This document shows positions 23,990 to 31,084 of a stretch of DNA of 64,000 nt, piece by piece. How positions within the stretch are numbered: position 1 is the stretch's first letter; each line of letters begins with the position of its first letter. The translations under genes were made by a program, and so were the position numbers. The notes beneath the pieces were generated by a model that did not search any database, was not told where the DNA came from, and saw only the letters and a list, made by a program, of their open reading frames with translations. Source of the stretch: Desulfovibrionaceae bacterium (GTDB lineage: Bacteria; Desulfobacterota; Desulfovibrionia; Desulfovibrionales; Desulfovibrionaceae); assembly GCA_015709315.1 (NCBI GenBank), contig JACCQI010000014.1, forward strand, positions 1-64,000. The letters run 5' to 3'.

Positions 23990-24835
23990 TCAGTTTTTCG
24001 CCAGTCCGTTCAGCGTGCCTTCCAGGGTGGCGGGCAAGGGGGCGTCCTTTTGCCACAGCCCCTTGTCGCGGGCCAGGGCGGCAATGCGGGTGAACCGCGT
24101 CCAGTCCAGCCCGATTTCCCGGAGGGCGGGGGAAACCAGCACTTCTTCCGGGGGGCCGTCCAGGGCCAGCCGTCCCTGGTGCAGGCCGAGGACCCGGTCC
24201 GCGTGCAGGGCGACCGAATCCAGCCGCTGCTCGGCGACCACGATGGTCTTGCCGTTTTGCTTCAGCCGCCGGAGTATGGCGAAGATTTCCGTTGCAGAGG
24301 CCGGGTCGAGAAAGGTGGTGGGTTCGTCCAGGATCAGGACCGGGGTGTCCACGGCAATGGCGGCGGCCAGGGCCACTTTTTGCAACTGACCGCCGGAGAG
24401 GTGGTGCGGCGAGCGGTCCGCCAGGTCGGCCAGGCCGGTCGATTCCAGGGCGCGGTCCACGCGGCGGAGCATTTCCGGGCGGTCCACTCCCTGGTTTTCC
24501 AGACCGAAGGCGATTTCGTCGCGCACCGTGAACCGGATGCCCGAGAGTTGGCTTTCGGGGTTCTGCATGACAAAGGCCACGGACAGTGCCAGCTTTGAAA
24601 TGGGCGTTTCGGCGATGTCGTTTCCGCAGATGCGGACCCGTCCTTCGAAGGTACCGGGAAAAAGGTGCGGGATTACCCCCGACAAGGCGTGGCAGAGGGT
24701 GGTTTTCCCGGCGTTGTTCGCTCCGATGACGGCCGTGAACCGGCCCGGCTCGATCGTCAGCGACAGGGAGTCAAGGGCCGGGCGTTTTCCGGCGGGATGC
24801 GTGAAGGAGAGGTTGCGGATGTCGATGGCGGGCAT
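23990..24835 (-). CDS. ECF transporter ATPase subunit (EcfA/CbiO type), first copy
   Basis: 281 residues. Walker A is GANNAGKTT near residue 37, the Q-loop is MQNPESQL, the signature HLSGGQLQK is canonical, and Walker B LILDEPTTFLD is followed by the switch His replaced by Glu-Gln in VVAEQRLD, as often seen in one ATPase of an ECF pair. It would dimerise with the second ATPase, giving a heterodimer with one more canonical and one less canonical signature. The gene starts three bases after the EcfT stop. Confidence 0.88.
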   Translation of the reverse strand: MPAIDIRNLSFTHPAGKRPALDSLSLTIEPGRFTAVIGANNAGKTTLCHALSGVIPHLFPGTFEGRVRICGNDIAETPISKLALSVAFVMQNPESQLSGIRFTVRDEIAFGLENQGVDRPEMLRRVDRALESTGLADLADRSPHHLSGGQLQKVALAAAIAVDTPVLILDEPTTFLDPASATEIFAILRRLKQNGKTIVVAEQRLDSVALHADRVLGLHQGRLALDGPPEEVLVSPALREIGLDWTRFTRIAALARDKGLWQKDAPLPATLEGTLNGLAKN

Positions 24836-24838
24836 TGT

Positions 24839-25618
24839 TCAGATCATGATCCTGTAGAGGATGAGAAAGACCGTGGCGACCAGAAACAGTCGGCGGACGA
24901 GACGCTGTGCCGTGGAGTCCGGCACCCGGCGCAGGGAGGTCTTGGAGGCCGAGGAGTGGAAGCCGCGCAGTTCCAGGGCGATGGCCCGCTGTTCGATTTC
25001 CGCGAACGCGCCGAGCACCAGGGGGGCGACCAGGGGGGGCAGCGAGCGGATTCGGCCGAGGATGTTCGCCCCGGAGTCCAGCCCGCGCGCCTGTTGCGCG
25101 GCCCGGATGACGCCGGTTCGGTCGCGCATGGCGGGGAGCATGAGCAGGGGACTGCCCAGGAGGTAGGCTATGGAAGACGGCCATCCCGCCTTGGTCAGGG
25201 CCGCGATGAGGTCCGCGGGATGGGTGGTGAGCACGAAGAGCAGGGAGGCGGAGAGCACGGCCGCCAGTTGCGCGAGTATGGTTCCGGCGAACCGCAGCCC
25301 CTCGGCATAAAGGGTCAGCCCTTGCCGGGAAAACAGCGGGGTGTGGTTGCCGGGATACAGGAATCCGTGGATGGGCAGCATAAACAGGGCCAGAGGCAGA
25401 AGCGTGCGCCAGGTGATCTTCCAGGCCGTCGGAAGCACTCCCGCAGCCGCCGCCAGGGTCATGTTCAGGACGATCAGGAAGACGGCCGCCTGAACGGTGC
25501 CCGGTTCGACGTAGGCGGCCACCCCTGTCAGCGGAATGAAGAACAGCTTGCTGAAGGGGTGGCAGCCGTGCAGCCGGGATTGCCCCTCGACGAAGAGGGT
25601 GGTGCCTGATGCGCGCAA
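24839..25618 (-). CDS. ECF transporter transmembrane subunit EcfT (CbiQ-like)
   Basis: 259-residue integral membrane protein with about five to six helices (SKLFFIPLTGVAAYV, AAVFLIVLNMTLAAA, LLPLALFMLPIHGF, AVLSASLLFVLT). The C-terminal cytoplasmic region carries the Ala-Arg-Gly coupling motif AQQARGLDSG near residue 180 and a second one, ALELRGFHSS, that contact the two ATPases. It lies between the S-component and ATPase genes, as in typical ECF operons. Confidence 0.85.
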   Translation of the reverse strand: MRASGTTLFVEGQSRLHGCHPFSKLFFIPLTGVAAYVEPGTVQAAVFLIVLNMTLAAAAGVLPTAWKITWRTLLPLALFMLPIHGFLYPGNHTPLFSRQGLTLYAEGLRFAGTILAQLAAVLSASLLFVLTTHPADLIAALTKAGWPSSIAYLLGSPLLMLPAMRDRTGVIRAAQQARGLDSGANILGRIRSLPPLVAPLVLGAFAEIEQRAIALELRGFHSSASKTSLRRVPDSTAQRLVRRLFLVATVFLILYRIMI

Positions 25619-25648
25619 CGGGCCGGTCCGTCGTTCGTGCGGGTGCGA

Positions 25649-26242
25649 TCAGCCTGCGGTCGCCAGCCTGGGGAAGCGGGCTGCGAACCGCTGGGGCAGG
25701 GCCTTGACGATGACCCAGACCAGGAGGGCGGTGACGACCTTGTCCACCACGTTGGACGTGAACACGGTGACCACGACGGAGCCGAAGAGGTCCTTGCCCA
25801 GAGCGAGCATGTAGGCCGTGACGAAGTCGGCCCCGCTGCCGGTGATGCCGCCGAACATGTACAGGCGGATGGGGACGGCCACCACGGCGTTGAACACGGT
25901 GATGATCAGGCCCGCGATGATGACCAGCCACCAGTTTCTGAAAAGTCCGTACTTGGCGCAGAATCCGGCGGCGATGCCGATGACCATGGCCACGGGGGCA
26001 AAGGCCGCGGCCACCGGGGAGGTGATGGCGCCCCAGATCAGGTTGGTGAGTAGTCCGGCCAGGCCGCCCGCCCACGGACCCGCCAGGACGGCCACCAGGA
26101 TGGTGCCGATGGAATCCAGGAAGATGGGGAGCTTGAGGAGCGAAACGAGTTGCCCGACGACGATGTTGAGCGCGATGGCCACCGCGATCAGGACCCAGGT
26201 GAACGTGGTGAAGTCCTTTTTAAGCTGTTCACTGAAACTCAT
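25649..26242 (-). CDS. ECF transporter substrate-specificity (S) component, substrate unknown
   Basis: 197 residues with about five hydrophobic helices (VLIAVAIALNIVVGQLV, GTILVAVLAGPWAGGLAGLLTNL, AAFAPVAMVIGIAAGF, LVIIAGLIITVFNAVV, VVDKVVTALLVWVIV). Size, the LPIFLDSIGTILVAVLAGP segment and its place beside EcfT and two ATPases identify an S component. I cannot name the ligand: no riboswitch and no biosynthetic gene sits alongside to betray it. It is 12 bases downstream of the PPC-domain gene. Confidence 0.75.
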   Translation of the reverse strand: MSFSEQLKKDFTTFTWVLIAVAIALNIVVGQLVSLLKLPIFLDSIGTILVAVLAGPWAGGLAGLLTNLIWGAITSPVAAAFAPVAMVIGIAAGFCAKYGLFRNWWLVIIAGLIITVFNAVVAVPIRLYMFGGITGSGADFVTAYMLALGKDLFGSVVVTVFTSNVVDKVVTALLVWVIVKALPQRFAARFPRLATAG

Positions 26243-26254
26243 GCTGTCTACTCC

Positions 26255-26659
26255 TTACTCATAGGTTGCGGATTGTATGTCCAGTTCCGGGTATCCGGTC
26301 TCCGGGTCCAGGGTTCGCAGGAAACGGCATTCGGGAAGGATGCCGAGGACGATTTCGGCCGTGGTGTATACCCGGCAGCCGGGCAGCAGGTGCGCGCCCA
26401 CGGTTCGGCCGTCGCCGTCGGAGATGGCGATGTGGCAGTGGGAGCCGTGCCGGGAAAGGGCCCCGGTCAGGGAAACGATTTCGAAGTGCCCCTCAAGGGA
26501 CGTGGATTCGGGGCTGTTGGCCATGCGGAGGACCGCGGTGGTCAGGCTGCCTACGCAGGTCAGGATGCAGGCGGCTTCCCAATCCCGCTCGACGGCGAGC
26601 CGGTCCAGCTCGGCAAGAAGGTCGTCTCCGGGGCGCAGGCGAATGGCCAATGTTTGCAT
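26255..26659 (-). CDS. PPC-domain (DUF296) protein heading the ECF operon
   Basis: 134 residues covering a complete PPC (plant and prokaryote conserved) domain: CILTCVGSLTTAVLRMA, EIVSLTGALS and the metal-binding-like HxHIAISDGDG near residue 75, then VGAHLLPGCRVYTTAEIVL. PPC proteins form trimers; plant members bind AT-rich DNA, while the role of bacterial members is largely unknown. As first gene of an ECF transporter operon it may sense the imported ligand or metal and regulate the operon. The candidate operator at 26730-26746 lies 71 bases upstream. Confidence 0.75.
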   Translation of the reverse strand: MQTLAIRLRPGDDLLAELDRLAVERDWEAACILTCVGSLTTAVLRMANSPESTSLEGHFEIVSLTGALSRHGSHCHIAISDGDGRTVGAHLLPGCRVYTTAEIVLGILPECRFLRTLDPETGYPELDIQSATYE

Positions 26660-26729
26660 GGGGGATTCCGCGTTGTTTTTATTGTGTATTTCTTAGCACA
26701 TTGGAATTCTTATTCTTTGCCATCAATAG

Positions 26730-26746
26730 TATTGTTGAGTTCAATA
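26730..26746 (-). promoter_or_regulatory. Palindrome upstream of the PPC-ECF operon
   Basis: TATTG-N7-CAATA is a perfect inverted repeat in a locally AT-rich stretch. CAATAGTA occurs twice within 25 bases. It is a candidate operator; no clear -35/-10 could be assigned. Confidence 0.4.
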
Positions 26747-26910
26747 GTACAAATAGTTTTTTTGAATGATTTTCCGCGCCATGAAACGAATGCGGCTATA
26801 TGGAAGCCGATAAGTCCGTGCCGGTCCGCGGGAACGGCGGCCGCACGCATGCCGCTGGCCGGAGGCGGGGGATCGGGCGTTCCCTTCCTCCGCATCCGGT
26901 CATGGGCGCA

Positions 26911-27891
26911 TCAGTCGAAGAGTTCCGGGTTGAGGCCGGTTTCCGGTTTCTGGCCCTTGAGCATGGCCGCGAGGTTGCGGGCCGCCAGGGTCGCCATGCC
27001 GGCTCGGGCGGCCCTGGTGGCGGACCCGATGTGGGGCAGGACCACCACGTTGTCCAGTTCGGCCAGGCCGGGAGCCATGGTCGGCTCGTTTTCGTAGACG
27101 TCCAGGCCCGCTCCGGCGATCTCGCCCTTTTTCAGGGCCGCGACCAGGGCGTTTTCGTCGATGACCGGCCCGCGCGCGGTGTTGATGATGTAGGCCGTGT
27201 CCTTCATGCGGGCGAACTGTTCCGCGCCGAACAGGTGGCGGGTTTGCGGGGTGAGCGGCGTGTGCAGGGAGATGAAGTCGGCCTGGGCCAGCAATTCGTC
27301 GAAGGACACCAACCGGGCGTTCAGTTCCGTTTCGAGCACGCCGTTTTTTCGCCCCGAGGCGTTGGAGTAGATGACCGGCATGTCGAATCCGCGCCCCATG
27401 AGGGCCATGGCCGTGCCGATGCGGCCCGCGCCCACGATGCCGAGCGTCTTGCCCCGGACGGTGCCGCCGATGAACTGGAGCGGTCCCCACCATTTCCACC
27501 GGCCCGAGCGCATGATGCCGTCGGCCTCCACCACGCGCCTGGCCACGGCGAAAAGGAGCGCCCAGGCGCATTCGGCCGTGGCGTCGGTGAGCACGCCGGG
27601 CGTGTTGGACACGGGCAGCCCGCGCCGGGTGGCCTCAGGCACGTCGATGTTGTCGAAGCCCACGGCGTAGTTGGCGTAGCCCTTGAGGCTTTCGGCGGCG
27701 TCCATGAATTCCGCGTCGATCCGGTCGGTCATGGTGCCCAGAATGCCGTGGTATGAGGGCGCGGCGGCCAGCAGTTTCTTCCGCTCCAGGGGGCCGTCCT
27801 GCGGGCTGACGTCCACGTCCGCCACGCGGCGCAGCAGATCGATGCCTTCTCTGGGGATACGGCGGGTGACGAATATCTTGAGCCTGTCCAT
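26911..27891 (-). CDS. D-isomer-specific 2-hydroxyacid dehydrogenase (glyoxylate/hydroxypyruvate reductase-like)
   Basis: 326-residue NAD(P)H-dependent oxidoreductase. The nucleotide-binding GxGxxG segment is LGIVGAGRIGTAMA near residue 153. Active-site residues typical of the family are present: Arg in INTARGPVIDE, Glu in LDVYENEP, His in VVVLPHIGSATR. ATG 27891 with GAGGAACCC upstream is the start; the longer frame to 28092 is low-complexity noise. The closest family type is GyaR/GhrB, acting on glyoxylate or hydroxypyruvate, but 2-ketogluconate and others are possible. A terminator at 28035-28066 separates it from the operon upstream. Confidence 0.85.
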   Translation of the reverse strand: MDRLKIFVTRRIPREGIDLLRRVADVDVSPQDGPLERKKLLAAAPSYHGILGTMTDRIDAEFMDAAESLKGYANYAVGFDNIDVPEATRRGLPVSNTPGVLTDATAECAWALLFAVARRVVEADGIMRSGRWKWWGPLQFIGGTVRGKTLGIVGAGRIGTAMALMGRGFDMPVIYSNASGRKNGVLETELNARLVSFDELLAQADFISLHTPLTPQTRHLFGAEQFARMKDTAYIINTARGPVIDENALVAALKKGEIAGAGLDVYENEPTMAPGLAELDNVVVLPHIGSATRAARAGMATLAARNLAAMLKGQKPETGLNPELFD

Positions 27892-28034
27892 GGGTTCCTC
27901 CGGGTGTGATTGCGGTTGGCGTCCACAGCGGGGCACAACGCCCCGCGTCCGAAATAATACACCCGGCATGCTCCGGCTGTCACTCGTCAATGTCCATACC
28001 GGCTCCGAGAGGCGAAACGGGGAGGGCGTAAAAG

Positions 28035-28066
28035 GAAAAGGCCCGTCCCTTGCAGGGCGGGCTTTT
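28035..28066 (-). terminator. Terminator of the NifX/NifU-type operon
   Basis: GCCCGTCCC and GGGCGGGC arms with one mismatch, loop of five bases. On the minus strand it is followed by CCTTTTCC. It lies 23 bases beyond the stop codon of the last gene. Confidence 0.7.
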
Positions 28067-28088
28067 GCGGCGTTCGTCGGTTGCGGCG

Positions 28089-28514
28089 TCAATGTTCCTG
28101 GGAGGCCGCCTCACAGGCGGTGGCCAGGCGGTCCTTGACGTAATTGAGCATGATGTCGTCGGATTCGTACATGTCGAAACACTTGGCGTCCTCGCCCATC
28201 AGCCCTTCGGGGACCTCGTCCCCCAGGCCGTCCGGGTCGTCCACCAGTTCCCGGTAGAAGCAGACCGAGAGCCAGCGGTCTTCGGGATCGTCGTCGATGA
28301 CGTCCACCATGGCGAACAAGCCGCGTTTCTTCTGGTTGGCGTGGGCCGCGCGCAGGGAGTAGGTGATGCCGGGCCTCGCCACGAAGTCGAATCGCACGCC
28401 GTCCATGGTTTCGAGGTGTTTCTTGAGTTGGAGAAAGCAGTACTTTGTCAGGTTCGGGTCCGTTGACCATGCGTCGATAAAGGACGTCAGGTCAACGCTC
28501 GGGGGCGTTTCCAT
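28089..28514 (-). CDS. Hypothetical acidic protein, last gene of the NifX/NifU operon
   Basis: 141 residues, strongly acidic, without signal peptide or membrane helix. I do not recognise a family. Visible features are a KKHLETMDGVRFDFVARPGITYSLRAAH core, a DVIDDDPEDRWLSVCFYRELVDDPDGLGD stretch broken by acidic turns, two Cys in the second half and a MLNYVKDRL helix at the end. Its position 41 bases after the PocR gene suggests a shared function in thiol or metal-cluster chemistry. ATG 28514 is chosen over an upstream TTG. Confidence 0.6.
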   Translation of the reverse strand: METPPSVDLTSFIDAWSTDPNLTKYCFLQLKKHLETMDGVRFDFVARPGITYSLRAAHANQKKRGLFAMVDVIDDDPEDRWLSVCFYRELVDDPDGLGDEVPEGLMGEDAKCFDMYESDDIMLNYVKDRLATACEAASQEH

Positions 28515-28555
28515 TGGCGGGTGTGCTCCTTGTAGCAATATGTCGCTTCAGCGGT

Positions 28556-29047
28556 TTAATGGATGGCGGCCACGAATTCTTCGAGGAAAGCGCCCATTTC
28601 CCGCGCCCTTTCCATGGTGATGGTCGGCACTTCTCCGGCCAGCGATTCCACGGTTTCCAGAGGGATGTTGATGGCCTTGTGTACGTTGAAGGTGTCCACT
28701 TCGGAGCCTTCGGGCACCCGGCCGCAGCCGCCCACGATGCCGACGAACTCACCGTTGCGGAACACGGGGGTACAGATTTTGAGCAGCCCGGCGTCGCACT
28801 GCTCGATGACGGTCTTGCCGGACGATTTGGCCAGTTGGGCCATATGCTGGTGGGCCACCGAGCAGATGGCCTGGATGCCCTCGGGGTGGGACTTGATCTC
28901 GGCGCACAGCGGGTTCACGAAATTCTTGAATCCGGTGAAGGTCATGCCGTCGGCGTTGTAGGCGCAGGCGTTGACCCCCCAGTCGTTGTGCAGGGCATGT
29001 TCCAGTTCCAGCCATTTTTCCTTGGGCAACAGGTCTGTCATAAGCAT
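28556..29047 (-). CDS. Stand-alone PocR sensory-domain protein
   Basis: 163 residues forming one PocR ligand-binding domain, known from regulators of propanediol and other small-molecule metabolism. It has the family Cys positions (NPLCAEI, IQAICSVAH, VIEQCDAGLLKICTPVF) and the VGIVGGCGRVPEGSEVD strand-turn. No DNA-binding or kinase domain is attached, so it may be a sensor or metabolite-binding partner acting on another protein. GAGG lies eight bases before ATG 29047. It lies in the operon between the CGGC gene and the hypothetical. Confidence 0.8.
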   Translation of the reverse strand: MLMTDLLPKEKWLELEHALHNDWGVNACAYNADGMTFTGFKNFVNPLCAEIKSHPEGIQAICSVAHQHMAQLAKSSGKTVIEQCDAGLLKICTPVFRNGEFVGIVGGCGRVPEGSEVDTFNVHKAINIPLETVESLAGEVPTITMERAREMGAFLEEFVAAIH

Positions 29048-29080
29048 GGCAATATCCTCGGGTTGGAATGTTGAAAAGGT

Positions 29081-29455
29081 TCAGATTTCGGGAACGTATC
29101 CTTCGGGCAGGTGGGCCGTGCCCTGGACGCAGGGCAGGCCGGACGCCGCCCGGATGCGGTCGGTCAGGGTTTCGAGCCGGTCGCACAGGCCGCCCCCCTT
29201 GAGCGTCCACTTGCCGTCGGTCTTGTTGGCGAACAGGCAGGTGGGAACGTGGATGGCCTCGACCCCCTTTGCCTTCAGTATCTTGGCCATGTTCGCGGCG
29301 TCGTCCATGTCGCACCGGCAGGTGAAGACGCCTGCGAGCCGGGTTTTGTCATAGGAATCAAAGCCCTGGGTCTGCTGCCCGAGACAGGTGATGCACCCGG
29401 TGAGCGGGCAATTCTTTTCGTTCTTCTCACAGCGAATGATGCCGATCTTGGTCAT
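29081..29455 (-). CDS. CGGC-domain protein (Cys-rich, putative metal-binding)
   Basis: 124 residues matching the CGGC domain family, named for a conserved Cys pattern: IRCEKNEKNCPLTGCITC at the N-terminus, FTCRCDMDD near residue 45, VPTCLFANKTDG near residue 72 and a late Cys. Function of the family is unproven; the Cys arrangement suggests zinc or iron-sulfur binding. The ATG overlaps the stop of the upstream NifU-like gene, so translation is coupled. The much longer minus-strand frame to 29839 is a shadow of the NifU gene. Confidence 0.8.
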   Translation of the reverse strand: MTKIGIIRCEKNEKNCPLTGCITCLGQQTQGFDSYDKTRLAGVFTCRCDMDDAANMAKILKAKGVEAIHVPTCLFANKTDGKWTLKGGGLCDRLETLTDRIRAASGLPCVQGTAHLPEGYVPEI

Positions 29456-29928
29456 GGTGTCTCCGGCGGAAGCGTCTGCTTCCGCGAGTTGTCGGTCCGG
29501 CGCAGGGCGCGCTTGTAGTAATCTCCCACCGCGTCGTGCAGGGCGTTGGCCGCCAACCAGGCGCAGTGCTCGTCTTCCTCGAGCAGGCCGCCCAGCCGGT
29601 CCCGGACGACCTCGCCGGTGATGTCGGTCAGGTCTTCGCACCGCTTGCCGATGGCCAGTTCCGCCGCCATGGAGCCGCTGATCTGGCTGGACCCGCAGCC
29701 GTCGGTTGCAAAGCCCGCGTCGCACACGGTGTCGTCCTCGATGGTAAGGAAGATGGTGATGGTGTCGCCGCAGGTGCCGGTGGAGGCTCCCCGGCAGTTC
29801 GCCGAGGCCGGTTCGCCCCGGTGGGGCAGCGTGCGCCACCGTTCATACGCCTCCTCGCCGTAAGCGGCCTTCACCCGCTCGATCAGGGTGTGTTGCAGCT
29901 CGTTTACGAAATTATCGAATTCCGCCAT
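29452..29928 (-). CDS. NifU/IscU-like iron-sulfur scaffold protein
   Basis: 158 residues resembling the IscU/NifU N-terminal scaffold domain on which 2Fe-2S clusters are assembled. The pattern is CRGASTGTCGDT with the second Cys before Gly-Asp, then DGCGSSQISGSMAAELAIG and a late Cys in EHCAWLAANAL. These supply the expected cluster ligands, with an additional Cys. The usual Asp after the first Cys region is altered. It has no cysteine desulfurase neighbour, so it may serve a specialised cofactor with the NifX-like protein rather than general assembly. Confidence 0.78.
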   Translation of the reverse strand: MAEFDNFVNELQHTLIERVKAAYGEEAYERWRTLPHRGEPASANCRGASTGTCGDTITIFLTIEDDTVCDAGFATDGCGSSQISGSMAAELAIGKRCEDLTDITGEVVRDRLGGLLEEDEHCAWLAANALHDAVGDYYKRALRRTDNSRKQTLPPETP

Positions 29929-29950
29929 GTTGTCGTCCGTATGGTTGCAC

Positions 29951-29980
29951 GGCGGCCGGGGACAACCTGTCCCCGCCGCC
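29951..29980. other. Intercistronic hairpin
   Basis: GGCGG-C-CGGGGACA pairs with TGTCCCC-GCCGCC around three bases. There is no T run, so an mRNA-processing or stability element is more likely than a terminator. Confidence 0.4.
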
Positions 29981-30008
29981 GCATTGGATCATGGTTTGAT
30001 GTCCGGGG

Positions 30009-30356
30009 CTACCCGGCGTTTTCCTGTTCCATGGTTTCCATGCGCCGCTTCACCTCGGCCAGTTCGGCCTCGAGCATGGCGGCGCGTTCCGCCAGGGTTT
30101 CGCTGGTCTCGACGTATCCCGCGGCGTATCCTGCGGCCTGGCCTAGCCAGCCTCGGCCGCCCCAGTTTCCGCGTCCGCCCCGGAATCCGGGGCCGAAGCC
30201 GTTGCCGAGGCCGTTGCGGGCGCGCAGGCCACCCCGTCCGTATCCCGCGCCCAGGCCCTGTCCGAAGAAGGGCGCATTGACGCCGGTACACGCTCCGAGG
30301 CCGCGGCCGGTGCGCGAGCCCATGCCGTTGGGTCCGGTACCATCTCTGCGTGGCAT
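30009..30356 (-). CDS. DUF5320-type Gly/Arg-rich protein with C-terminal coiled coil
   Basis: 115 residues. The first two thirds are Gly-, Arg- and Asn-rich (GLGACTGVNAPFFGQGLGAG and similar), and the end is a heptad-rich helix (SETLAERAAMLEAELAEVKR) likely to be a coiled coil. This layout is that of the DUF5320 family, which sits beside NifX/NifB-type and Mrp-type genes in anaerobes. One Cys only. Function is unknown; an oligomeric partner of the neighbouring cluster-binding protein is possible. Confidence 0.75.
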   Translation of the reverse strand: MPRRDGTGPNGMGSRTGRGLGACTGVNAPFFGQGLGAGYGRGGLRARNGLGNGFGPGFRGGRGNWGGRGWLGQAAGYAAGYVETSETLAERAAMLEAELAEVKRRMETMEQENAG

Positions 30357-30377
30357 GTCTGCCTCCTTGTTGTTGCG

Positions 30378-30911
30378 TTACGCCCGCACCATGGGTGCGT
30401 GGCAATCGGGGCATCGGTAGCTGGAGCAGGGCACGCCGGGCTCGTGCAGGATCTCGCGTCCGCAGTGCGGGCAGCGGCAGATGGCCTGGCCGTCGGGAAC
30501 GGCGGGTGTGCCGTAGGGGGCGTGGACCATGTTCGTCCTGCCGCCCCGCCGGCGCTTGCGCCTCCATCCGCCGGACGTCTGGCCGCAGCCGGGCATGCGG
30601 AACTCGTCCTCGTGCAGGCGGCCCGTCTTCCAGGCCTTGACCACGTTGTCCAGGGTGCCCGTGACAAAGGGATGAATCTCGATGTTCCGGGCCGCGATGG
30701 CGTCGTGGATGGGCCGGGAAATGGCCCCGCAAACCAGGGTCGCCACGTGCCTTTCCAGCAGGATGGCGATAATCACGGCGGGCGAGGCGGACGGCGTCGA
30801 CAACAGGGTGGTCGCGCCGCCCCCGCGCGCTCCGGGCACGATGGCCAGTTGGGGCGCGGTGTCGAATACCGGGGCGATGCGATCTTCCCATATGCTGAAG
30901 GCGGCGTTCAT
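30378..30911 (-). CDS. NifX/NafY-family (FeMo-cofactor-binding-like) protein with zinc-ribbon tail
   Basis: 177 residues. The N-terminal 110 residues match the dinitrogenase iron-molybdenum cofactor-binding domain (VFDTAPQLAIV, LLERHVATLVCGAISRPIHDAIAARNIEI, VVKAWKTGRL), seen in NifX, NafY, the NifB tail and the orange protein. A basic linker (RRKRRRGGR) leads to a rubredoxin-like knuckle pair, CPHCG and CPDCH. First gene of the operon, behind a sigma-54-like promoter. No nitrogenase genes are present here, so binding of another Mo, Cu or Fe-S cluster is likely, as for the ORP complex of sulfate reducers. Confidence 0.82.
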   Translation of the reverse strand: MNAAFSIWEDRIAPVFDTAPQLAIVPGARGGGATTLLSTPSASPAVIIAILLERHVATLVCGAISRPIHDAIAARNIEIHPFVTGTLDNVVKAWKTGRLHEDEFRMPGCGQTSGGWRRKRRRGGRTNMVHAPYGTPAVPDGQAICRCPHCGREILHEPGVPCSSYRCPDCHAPMVRA

Positions 30912-30938
30912 GTCGGCTCTGCTCCTTGTGTATGGAAA

Positions 30939-30954
30939 AGCATCAACCGTGCCA
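30939..30954 (-). promoter_or_regulatory. Sigma-54 promoter of the NifX/NifU-type operon
   Basis: On the minus strand TGGCAC-GGTTG-ATGCT keeps GG and GC ten bases apart, one mismatch from the consensus. The predicted start near 30928 leaves only a 17-base leader that still contains AAGGAG. The -24 GTGCCA also forms a palindrome with TGGCAC at 30966-30971. Confidence 0.55.
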
Positions 30955-31084
30955 GGAATCGCCTATGGCACGCGATTGTTCAACAGCCCGCCGTTATTAG
31001 CAAAGTCGTTGGATGAGGAAAAGACGTTGTTGGGATGGGGTCGCGTAGATAAGACTCAACCGGCGAACAAGAGTCGCTGAATCG

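Noticed and set aside
30966-30981. Plus-strand sigma-54 promoter TGGCAC-GCGA-TTG
   Set aside because: The -12 GC is missing at the required distance and no plus-strand gene follows.
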